From Janthinobacterium sp. (lineage in GTDB: Bacteria > Pseudomonadota > Gammaproteobacteria > Burkholderiales > Burkholderiaceae_D): a stretch of 12,424 nucleotides of DNA. Both the position numbers and the translations under genes were made by a program. Of this stretch, positions 6,668 to 12,424 are shown piece after piece. The notes under the pieces are model-generated. The model saw nothing but the letters and a program-made list of their open reading frames with translations. It was not told where the DNA came from and did not search any database. The DNA lies in assembly GCA_003482555.1 (NCBI GenBank), contig DMYQ01000198.1:28326-40749 (forward strand), read 5' to 3'. The stretch's first letter is position 1, and the number at the start of each line of letters is the position of its first letter.

Positions 6668-8296
6668 TCAGGCGGCAGCCATGGCCAACGCCACCGCCTC
6701 GGCCACCTTGATGCCGTCCACGGCCGCCGACAGGATGCCGCCGGCGTAACCGGCGCCTTCGCCGGCCGGGAACAGGCCGCGCGTGTTCAGGCTCTGCAAG
6801 TCGTCGTCGCGGCGCTTGATGCGGATCGGCGAAGAGGTGCGCGTCTCGACCCCGGTGAGCACGGCGTCGGCCTTGAAATAGCCCTTGATTTGCTTGTTGA
6901 ACGCGGGGAAGGCTTCGCGCATGGCCGTGATCGCGTACTCGGGCAGGGCGCTGGCCAGGTCGGTCAAATGCACGGCCGGCTTGTAGGAGGGAATCACCGA
7001 GCCCAGTTCGGTGGAGGCGCGGCCGGCCACGAAATCGCCCACCAGCTGGCCGGGGGCGTCGTAGTTGCCGCCGCCCAGGGCGAAGGCGCGTTCCTCGAGT
7101 TCGCGCTGCAGGGCGATGCCGGCCAGCGGATGGCCGGGAAAGTCGAGCGGCGTGATGCCGACCACGATGGCGCTGTTGGCGTTGCGTTCATTGCGCGAAT
7201 ACTGGCTCATGCCGTTGGTGACCAGGCGTCCCGGCTCGGACGCGGCGGCCACCACGGTGCCGCCCGGGCACATGCAAAAGCTGTACACGGAACGGCCGTT
7301 GCTGGCGTGGTGCACCAGCTTGTAGTCGGCCGCGCCCAGGATGGGGTTGCCGGCGCTGGGGCCGAAGCGGCAATTGTCGATCAGCGACTGCGGGTGCTCG
7401 ACCCGGAAGCCGATCGAAAACGGCTTCGCTTCGATGTAGACGCCCCGTTCGTAGAGCATTTCAAAGGTGTCGCGGGCGCTGTGGCCGATGGCCAGCACCA
7501 CGTGGCGGGTGGCGATGCGTTCGCCGCCCGCCAGGGTCAGGCCGCGCACCTGGCCGCCGCCTTCGCCAGCCTCGATCTCGATGTCGTCGACCTTGCTCTC
7601 GAAGCGGAACTGGCCGCCCAGGCCTTCGATGGTGGCGCGCATTTGCTCGACCATCTTGACCAGGCGGAAGGTGCCGATGTGCGGTTTGCTGACGTACATG
7701 ATTTCTTCGGGCGCGCCGGCCTTGACGAATTCCGTCAAGACCTTGCGGCTGTAATGCTTGGGATCCTTGATCTGGCTATACAGCTTGCCGTCCGAAAAGG
7801 TGCCGGCACCCCCCTCGCCGAACTGCACGTTCGATTCCGGGTTCAATTCGCGCTTGCGCCAAAAACCGAAGGTGTCGACGGTGCGCTCGCGCACGGATTT
7901 GCCCCGTTCCAGGATCAGGGGACGCAAGCCCATCTGGGCCAGGATCAGGGCCGCGAACAGACCGCAGGGGCCGGTGCCGATCACCACCGGGCGCTCGTTG
8001 TTGTCGTGGCCGGCGGCCCGCTCGCCGTGGGCGACGAAGTGATACGAGGTGTCGGGCGCGGGCGCCAGGTGGCTGTCGTGGCGCAGGCGCGCCAGCACTT
8101 CGGCCTCGTCCCGGACCTCGACGTCGAGTGAATAGATGAGGACCACGGCGCTGCGCTTGCGGGCGTCGTAGCTGCGCTTGAAGACGCTGTGCCCGAGCAG
8201 GGCGTCGGCCGCTATACCCAGGCGGGCGAGAATGGCCTCGTGCAAGGCGGCCGCGTCATGGTCGAGCGGGAGTTTTACTTCATTGAGTCGCAACAT
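6668..8296 (-). CDS. FAD-dependent dehydrogenase, COG2509 type
   Basis: This is a 542-residue flavoprotein of a widely conserved but poorly characterised group, usually annotated as NAD(P)/FAD-dependent oxidoreductase. The N-terminal ~100 residues form the small domain typical of the group (KRSYDARKRSAVVLIYSLDVEV). The dinucleotide-binding fold follows: PVVIGTGPCGLFAAL with GxGxxG at 107-112, ending in ILERG with E130 for the FAD ribose. NVQFGEGGAGTFSDGKLYS (157-174) and the C-terminal FAD motif GLFPAGEGAGYAGGILSAAVDG are also characteristic. No signal peptide or membrane helix is seen, so it is probably cytoplasmic. The start at 8296 begins the conserved domain, though only a weak GGA lies upstream. 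A possible -10 (TAAAAT) is at 8347-8352 on the minus strand. It stands alone, so context gives no substrate. Confidence 0.9.
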   Translation of the reverse strand: MLRLNEVKLPLDHDAAALHEAILARLGIAADALLGHSVFKRSYDARKRSAVVLIYSLDVEVRDEAEVLARLRHDSHLAPAPDTSYHFVAHGERAAGHDNNERPVVIGTGPCGLFAALILAQMGLRPLILERGKSVRERTVDTFGFWRKRELNPESNVQFGEGGAGTFSDGKLYSQIKDPKHYSRKVLTEFVKAGAPEEIMYVSKPHIGTFRLVKMVEQMRATIEGLGGQFRFESKVDDIEIEAGEGGGQVRGLTLAGGERIATRHVVLAIGHSARDTFEMLYERGVYIEAKPFSIGFRVEHPQSLIDNCRFGPSAGNPILGAADYKLVHHASNGRSVYSFCMCPGGTVVAAASEPGRLVTNGMSQYSRNERNANSAIVVGITPLDFPGHPLAGIALQRELEERAFALGGGNYDAPGQLVGDFVAGRASTELGSVIPSYKPAVHLTDLASALPEYAITAMREAFPAFNKQIKGYFKADAVLTGVETRTSSPIRIKRRDDDLQSLNTRGLFPAGEGAGYAGGILSAAVDGIKVAEAVALAMAAA

Positions 8297-8407
8297 ATTC
8301 TTTTATTCCACAGTCAATCAGCCGCCGCGGCAGCGCGCAAGGCGCTATTTTAACGCATCGCCCGTGCGCCGCGCCGGCCCCCGAAGTGGTCTGGCGCGGC
8401 CGAATTG

Positions 8408-8465
8408 GTCGACGCGGCGCGGTTTGCCCTCGCATGGGCGAATCCCGTCGCCGCGCCGCGCCGAC
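8408..8465. repeat. Nested inverted repeat, 15-bp arms with one mismatch
   Basis: The outer arms are 8408-8422 and 8451-8465. They contain a perfect 10-bp pair (CGCGGCGCGG with CCGCGCCGCG), then an A-C mismatch, then GTCG with CGAC. The 28-base interior holds a second hairpin, TTTGCCC-TCGCAT-GGGCGAA, which pairs with one wobble. The result is a long two-tier stem-loop with no T-run. GC-rich DNA makes chance pairing easier, but 14 of 15 is notable. Confidence 0.55.
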
Positions 8466-8500
8466 ATTTGCGTTTCGGGCCGATTCCCGCCTTGTTGAGG

Positions 8501-8526
8501 GTATTGGCTGGCTGTATTGGCCGGTT
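8501..8526 (+). repeat. Imperfect 13-bp tandem repeat
   Basis: GTATTGGCTGGCT is followed directly by GTATTGGCCGGTT, identical at 11 of 13 positions. Such a pair could be a regulator site or a small replication-slippage product. Nothing else supports a function. Confidence 0.5.
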
Positions 8527-8699
8527 GAATAAGCGGCCTTGCCCTGCGAGCGGATCGACCCTTCATGCGGCTGTATGCTGCGACGCACCAATTCACGCTC
8601 AGCCTACTCTCAGCTTAGATAGCGGCGCGAAAAATCGCCCAATGGCGCTTGAAATGCTGCAAGCACTGTTGCAGAAATGCGAGTTTTTTTCATCATTAT

Positions 8700-8730
8700 T
8701 TGACAATATTTATTCTGCCATGGTTATATT
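8700..8730 (+). promoter_or_regulatory. Candidate sigma-70 promoter for the TonB receptor
   Basis: A perfect TTGACA at 8700-8705 lies in the AT-rich stretch. The best -10 match, TATATT at 8725-8730, has a long 19-bp spacer. If used, the leader would be about 185 bases and would include the G-run and both downstream palindromes. Confidence 0.4.
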
Positions 8731-8785
8731 GCAACATAGTCAAATTATAAAACTTGGTTTATTGGTAATTTAGAGTTGGCGTCTG

Positions 8786-8813
8786 TTCCAGTGGCGCTGG
8801 AAAGGGGGGGGGG
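8786..8813 (+). repeat. Hairpin followed by a run of ten G
   Basis: TTCCAG and CTGGAA form perfect 6-bp arms around TGGCG (8786-8802). One base later a homopolymer of ten G runs from 8804 to 8813. Runs this long are prone to slippage during replication and are rare outside contingency loci. It is 109 bases upstream of the receptor start codon. A sequencing miscount of the run is also possible. Confidence 0.75.
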
Positions 8814-8817
8814 CGCG

Positions 8818-8827
8818 TAAGCGCTTA
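8818..8827. promoter_or_regulatory. Candidate LacI-family operator
   Basis: TAAGCGCTTA is a perfect 10-bp palindrome with a central CG, the hallmark of many LacI/GalR-family operators. The wider context CGTAAGCGCTTATG remains close to that type. It lies 95 bases upstream of the receptor start, in line with repression of an uptake gene. No LacI-family gene is in the window, so the link is inferred. Confidence 0.4.
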
Positions 8828-8871
8828 TGGCCGCTGTCTTGCGACATCCCACCTCATAAAAAATGTTGAGC

Positions 8872-8892
8872 GCGTCATTCATAAGATGACGC
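8872..8892. repeat. Inverted repeat just before the receptor ribosome-binding site
   Basis: GCGTCAT and ATGACGC are perfect 7-bp arms separated by seven bases (TCATAAG). The repeat ends 20 bases before AGGAA at 8912-8916. It could be a protein-binding dyad or an mRNA hairpin affecting translation of the receptor. Confidence 0.5.
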
Positions 8893-8922
8893 ATAATTCA
8901 AAAATTCATTCAGGAAATCACA

Positions 8923-11787
8923 ATGTTGAAAGAAACGATATTATCGCGTTCATTGCGGCTGATCTGCTCGAGCGGCGTGGCAATCGGCTTCGGCCTGTTG
9001 GCGCAGCCCGCCATGGCGCAGCAAGCGCCGGTCGCCAGCGCCCCTATGCAAAGGGTGGAAATCACGGGTTCGAACATCCGCCGCAGTGAATCGGAGACAG
9101 CTTCCGCCGTGCAGACGCTGAGCCGGGTCGATATCGAAAAATCCGGCAAATCGACGGTTGCCGAATTGCTGCAAACTTTGGCCGTGGATAACCAGGGTTC
9201 CGTGCCGACTTCCTTCGGTAGCGGATTCGCCTCCGGCGCTTCCGGTATCTCGCTGCGCGGCCTGGGCGCCGCCTCGACCCTGGTCTTGTTGAACGGACGC
9301 CGCATTGCGCCGTACGGCTTGGCCGATGACGGTCAAAAAGTGTTCGCCGATTTGAACATCATTCCGATGGAAGCGGTCGAGCGGGTTGAAATCCTGAAGG
9401 ATGGCGCCTCGTCGATCTATGGCTCCGACGCGATCGGCGGCGTGGTCAATATCATCTTGCGCAAGGATTTCCAGGGCACCACATTCAAGGGTAATTTCGG
9501 CGAATCGCGCTACCGCGACGGCCGCGATTTGCACGCCGCCGTCACCCACGGTTTCGGCGATATCGCCGCCGACAAATACAATGTCTTGTTTAACTTTGAA
9601 TATGGCAAAAAGGGCACTGTCTGGAATCGCGACCGCGACGACCGCGGTGCTTACATCGGCCGCGCCGATTTGCGCGGCCTGGGCTTCAGCGCCCAGGAAT
9701 CGCTGGGCGGTACCGGCGCAATCCTTGGCAACAATCTGGCGGGCAGCGCGATCAACGGCAATGTGCGTAACCCGACTACCCTCGATTACTACAACCGCGG
9801 CAATCCAGCCGGCGCCGGTTTTACCCGCACCTTTCCAAACGCGGCTTGCGCAGGGCTGACCAGCCATCCGCAAGGCGATCCGGGCGGCGGCTGCTTGACG
9901 GACGCGGCGCAAGAATATAACCAGATTCAACCCAAGGAAGAATCGCTGAACCTGTTTGGGCGTGGCACCTTTCAGCTCAATTCGGATATCCAGGCATATG
10001 CCGAATTCAACGTTTACAACAATAAATCGCTTGCCTCCACCACGCCATCGGCCGTCAGTTCCAGCGAAGGTTACCCTGGTGGTCCGGTCAGCAATGCGGC
10101 GGTGGCCTTGGGCGCGGCGCATCCCGACAATCCTTACTTCGGTTCCACCGCGCGCTTGCGCTACCTGGCGGCCGATGTCGGTCCCCGTGTCAGTCACGTC
10201 GACTCGACCTTCCTGCGCGCTGTTGCCGGTCTGAAAGGCACACTGGGCGCCTGGGATATCGATACCGCCTTGCTGTTTTCGCAAAGTAAAGTGTCGAACG
10301 ACCGTGACGGATACCTGCAGCGCGATGTCACATTTGCCCTGCTGAATCCATCGGCGGCGAATGTCAAAGCGGCCAATAAAAATGCCGCTTACGCGGCTTT
10401 GCCGGCCGGGTCGTTTTGGCGGATCGGCGAAAACGCCAACCTGAATTCGACCGCGCTGTACGCGGCGCTGTCGCCGACCATCGCGAGCGACGCCAAGACG
10501 CAGGTTTCGCAAATCGACTTCAAGGCCACGCGTGAGCTGGGCCAATTGCCGGGCGGCGCGATCGGCCTTGCCCTGGGCACGGAATTGCGCCATGAGTCGA
10601 CCCGCCTCAACCCCACCGATGGCACCGATACCGGCAATATCATCGGCCTCGGTTATTCCGCCTATGACGGTCAGCGCAACCTGTCGGCCGTGTATGCGGA
10701 AGTGCTGGCCCCGGTCGTCAAGACGCTGGAGTTGACGGCGGCCTTGCGTGCCGATCATTATTCGGACGTGGGTAATTCCTTTACGCCAAAGGTCGGCGTC
10801 AAATGGATGCCTGTCAAGGAACTGGCGCTGCGCGGTACTTACGCGGCAGGTTTCCGCGCCCCAAGTTCGGCGGAAAATGGCAAGGGCGGCCTGGCGGCGT
10901 TCTCGTCGGCGGCAGACCCCGCGCGTTGCGCGGCCGGCGTTCAGTCCGGCTGCAATCCGGCGTCGGTGGCGGTCATCACTTCGCCCAATCCGGATTTGCA
11001 ACCGGAAAAATCGAAGAGCTACTCCGCTGGCGTGGTGTGGGCGCCATTGCCAAAAACGAACGTCACCGTGGATCTGTGGCAAATCACCCGGAAAAACGAG
11101 ATCAATCAAGAGGATATCGACGCGTCGATTGCCGCCGGACATGTGTCGCGTGATCCATCGACCATCGATGTCACGAAGCCGGGCGATCCGGGTGCCATTA
11201 CGGCCGTCCTGGCCAACTATGTGAACTCGACCCAAACCAAGGTACGCGGCGTCGACCTCGACGTGAACCAGGGTTTCAATCTGCCTAGCGGCTATGGCAA
11301 GTTGCTGTTCGATGCGAAGTGGACCCATCTGTTCACGTTTGAGCGCACCGAACTCGATGGCACGAAAAAAGACTATGCCGGCACGCACGGCAATTGCGAC
11401 GCCACCAACTGCATGGGTACGCCGGATGACCGCGTCAACCTGGGCGCTACCTGGGAGAATGGCGACTGGCGCGTGTCGAGTCTGGTGAACTATCGCGGTT
11501 CCCTGGATAACAAGAAGTTCCAGAACGACCCGGCCGGTTGCGCCAGCCATTTCGCCGACCAAAGCGATGCGCCTAGCGGCTGCAAGATCGCCTCGTTCAC
11601 GACGGTCGATCTGACTTTCCTCTGGAAAGCCAGCACCAAGGTGGAAGTGTTTGGTTCCGTGCAAAATTTGTTCGACAAGCTTGCACCGCTCGATCCACTC
11701 ACTTACGGCGCCACTTCCTACAATCCGCTCGATTACAGCGGTGCCCTGGGTCGCTTCTTCAACATCGGCATGAAGTACAAATTCTAA
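8923..11787 (+). CDS. TonB-dependent outer-membrane receptor, substrate unknown
   Basis: This 954-residue protein should import a scarce ligand across the outer membrane using TonB-ExbB-ExbD energy. A signal peptide ends at AQPAMA (cleavage after residue 32). A TonB-box-like VEITGSNIRR follows at 45-54. The plug domain (about 55-180) shows ISLRGLGAASTLVLLNGRRIAPYG and VERVEILKDGASSIYGSDAIGGVVNIILRK. The rest is beta-barrel, with late motifs GVKWMPVKELALRGTYAAGFRAPS, NPDLQPEKSKSYSAGVVW and a terminal phenylalanine (NIGMKYKF). No STN signalling domain is present, so it does not signal to an ECF sigma factor that way. Four cysteine pairs (309/324, 669/677, 825/830, 873/887) probably bridge surface loops. 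AGGAA seven bases upstream fixes the start. It stands alone, with no transporter or enzyme beside it to name a ligand. Confidence 0.93.
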   Translation: MLKETILSRSLRLICSSGVAIGFGLLAQPAMAQQAPVASAPMQRVEITGSNIRRSESETASAVQTLSRVDIEKSGKSTVAELLQTLAVDNQGSVPTSFGSGFASGASGISLRGLGAASTLVLLNGRRIAPYGLADDGQKVFADLNIIPMEAVERVEILKDGASSIYGSDAIGGVVNIILRKDFQGTTFKGNFGESRYRDGRDLHAAVTHGFGDIAADKYNVLFNFEYGKKGTVWNRDRDDRGAYIGRADLRGLGFSAQESLGGTGAILGNNLAGSAINGNVRNPTTLDYYNRGNPAGAGFTRTFPNAACAGLTSHPQGDPGGGCLTDAAQEYNQIQPKEESLNLFGRGTFQLNSDIQAYAEFNVYNNKSLASTTPSAVSSSEGYPGGPVSNAAVALGAAHPDNPYFGSTARLRYLAADVGPRVSHVDSTFLRAVAGLKGTLGAWDIDTALLFSQSKVSNDRDGYLQRDVTFALLNPSAANVKAANKNAAYAALPAGSFWRIGENANLNSTALYAALSPTIASDAKTQVSQIDFKATRELGQLPGGAIGLALGTELRHESTRLNPTDGTDTGNIIGLGYSAYDGQRNLSAVYAEVLAPVVKTLELTAALRADHYSDVGNSFTPKVGVKWMPVKELALRGTYAAGFRAPSSAENGKGGLAAFSSAADPARCAAGVQSGCNPASVAVITSPNPDLQPEKSKSYSAGVVWAPLPKTNVTVDLWQITRKNEINQEDIDASIAAGHVSRDPSTIDVTKPGDPGAITAVLANYVNSTQTKVRGVDLDVNQGFNLPSGYGKLLFDAKWTHLFTFERTELDGTKKDYAGTHGNCDATNCMGTPDDRVNLGATWENGDWRVSSLVNYRGSLDNKKFQNDPAGCASHFADQSDAPSGCKIASFTTVDLTFLWKASTKVEVFGSVQNLFDKLAPLDPLTYGATSYNPLDYSGALGRFFNIGMKYKF

Positions 11788-11813
11788 GCCGCTAGCCGGC
11801 TTGACGGGTCCAG

Positions 11814-11846
11814 ACGCATCATGGAGAAATCCATGGGGCGTTTTTT
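11814..11846 (+). terminator. Intrinsic terminator of the receptor gene
   Basis: CATGGA (11820-11825) pairs with TCCATG (11830-11835) across a GAAA tetraloop. ACGC (11814-11817) pairs with GCGT (11838-11841) to extend the stem past a two-base internal mismatch, and six T follow. A smaller hairpin (AAGCCG-N5-CGGCTT, 11786-11802) overlaps the stop codon. The terminator immediately precedes the intron boundary at 11850. Confidence 0.85.
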
Positions 11847-11849
11847 CAT

Positions 11850-12424
11850 GTGCGCCCAGCATGGGCGCACTCTTGTGGGTGAAAGTCCCGCCGCAAGCTG
11901 AGCACAGCGAGCGAAGTGAAGCGCAACTGCGGAAGGGCGACTGACCGTGGGGCGGAAGCGTGGAGCGATACTGCGAGTCGATGGACAAGAACCGGATAGA
12001 AGGCGGTGCCGATCAGGGCGAGCGGGCATGAAGCCGCGAAGTTCTTGTGGTCAAGGATCAGGCGGCGTAAATCCGGCGGTTGTGCGGGGAAGGAGTGCGT
12101 TCTTACCTGGGGAGATCTCGCCTCATGCCTGAAAGGGCGACGGCGCAAGCCGGAGCGAGAAGTCAGCAGCGGCCATAGTAGTCGGGGGCTGGGCCGGGAA
12201 GGCCGAAACCGCCGACGAAGGGCCAAAGGAGCGGAAGGGTGAGTCTGCCCGACCACCTGAGATGGATATGCTTCAGATGCCCGGATACGGGACTCGTCAC
12301 GCAACGCGCAACAGGTGAAGCCTGAAGCGCGGTGACAGCAAAGAACCAAATCGGCCGGGTCGGGGCCAGATGAATCCAGGCGTCATGTTCGGGTATAGGC
12401 ATGTCGACCTCAACCGTTTCAACC
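11850..12424 (+). mobile_element. Group II intron, 5' part (IIC-like), cut by the window end
   Basis: This is the ribozyme part of a retrotransposing self-splicing intron. It begins GTGCG, the group II 5' boundary, within a perfect 9-bp hairpin (GTGCGCCCA-GCA-TGGGCGCAC). GGGTGAAAGTCCCG follows. TGCGTTCTTACCTGGGGAG (about 12096-12114) and GAAGTCAGCAGCGGCCATAGTA (ending 12180) come later in the same order. As I recall them, the Oceanobacillus iheyensis IIC intron has the same blocks (GUGUGCCCGGCAUGGGUGCA, GGGUGAGAGUCCCG, UGCAUUCUUACCCGGGGAG, GAAGUCAGCAG). ATGAA at 12028-12032 can pair as EBS1 with TTCAT at 11845-11849 (IBS1). From about 12181 the sequence should be domain IV. The only frame open to the window end there has an ATG at 12370, which could start the maturase but shows no motif. 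Domains V/VI and the 3' end are not seen, so activity cannot be judged. Confidence 0.85.

Larger units (their letters stand above)
8297..8922. other. Long structured intergenic region between divergent genes
   Basis: These 626 bases separate the FAD gene (minus) from the receptor gene (plus). The left part (to about 8680) is GC-rich with repeats. The stretch 8680-8780 is clearly AT-rich, and the right end has short palindromes listed separately. A plus-strand frame of 122 codons (8405-8773) exists but has no ribosome-binding site, crosses the sharp composition change and resembles no family I know, so I do not call it. An imperfect hairpin, CTGCAA-N6-TTGCAG (8657-8674), also lies here. Confidence 0.7.

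Noticed and set aside
6560..8131. A 523-codon plus-strand frame opposite the FAD dehydrogenase.
   Set aside because: The minus strand carries clear FAD-binding motifs and a conserved N-terminal domain. The plus-strand translation has none and overlaps the corA terminator.
8657..8690. Hairpin CTGCAA-N6-TTGCAG followed at a distance by seven T, considered as a terminator.
   Set aside because: Nine bases separate the stem from the T-run, the stem is short and weak, and no plus-strand gene lies upstream to be terminated.
8682..8700. A possible Fur box around TTTTTTTCATCATTATTT.
   Set aside because: Only about 11 of 19 positions match the consensus, and the first half is mostly a T-run.
8405..8773. 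A 122-codon plus-strand frame in the intergenic region.
   Set aside because: It has no ribosome-binding site, crosses a nested inverted repeat, a tandem repeat and an abrupt shift to AT-rich DNA, and resembles no family I know.
8950..11988. A 1012-codon open frame on the minus strand opposite the TonB receptor gene.
   Set aside because: It is a shadow of the receptor's codon use. The translation lacks domain motifs, while the plus-strand frame has a signal peptide, plug, barrel and ribosome-binding site.
12163..12402. A 79-codon minus-strand frame within the intron.
   Set aside because: It lies antisense to ribozyme sequence, and its translation shows no maturase motif.
11850..12424. A CRISPR, toxin-antitoxin or defence-island reading of the last 570 bases.
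   Set aside because: No repeats with spacers or defence domains are seen. The sequence is explained by the group II intron ribozyme.

Overview
The window looks like a chromosomal segment of a high-GC betaproteobacterium, most likely Burkholderiales and probably Oxalobacteraceae (Janthinobacterium, Duganella or Massilia type). That placement is an inference from the glnA - DUF4124 gene - ntrB - ntrC order, the protein sequences and the GC-rich codon use. No search was run.

Positions 1-6605 hold housekeeping genes. A rhodanese-domain gene on the minus strand (12-470) diverges from a nitrogen-assimilation block on the plus strand. The block contains glutamine synthetase glnA (847-2262), a small exported DUF4124 coiled-coil protein (2413-2919), the sensor kinase gene ntrB (2916-3992) and the sigma-54 activator gene ntrC (4057-5547). 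The glnA leader has a good sigma-54 -24/-12 promoter and two upstream NtrC-like dyads, so the window carries both the regulator and its classic target. A strong terminator separates glnA from the DUF4124-ntrB-ntrC unit, in which DUF4124 and ntrB overlap by ATGA. A CorA-type Mg/Co transporter gene follows (5637-6605). It converges on a minus-strand FAD-dependent dehydrogenase of the COG2509 type (6668-8296), and the two share a palindromic bidirectional terminator.

Positions 8297-8922 are a long, structured intergenic region. It holds a 15-bp-arm nested inverted repeat, a 13-bp tandem repeat, an AT-rich promoter-like stretch, a hairpin followed by a run of ten G, a LacI-type palindrome and an inverted repeat just before the next start codon. 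It leads into a 954-residue TonB-dependent outer-membrane receptor (8923-11787) whose substrate cannot be read from the sequence.

The receptor gene ends in an intrinsic terminator. Three bases after its T-run, at 11850, a group II intron begins (GTGCG boundary), resembling the IIC ribozyme of Oceanobacillus iheyensis. It runs out of the window, so its maturase and domains V/VI are not seen. The position directly behind a terminator hairpin fits the known targeting habit of group IIC introns, and a candidate EBS1-IBS1 pairing can be read. I found no CRISPR array, tRNA, rRNA or defence system. The least ordinary parts are the receptor control region and the intron.
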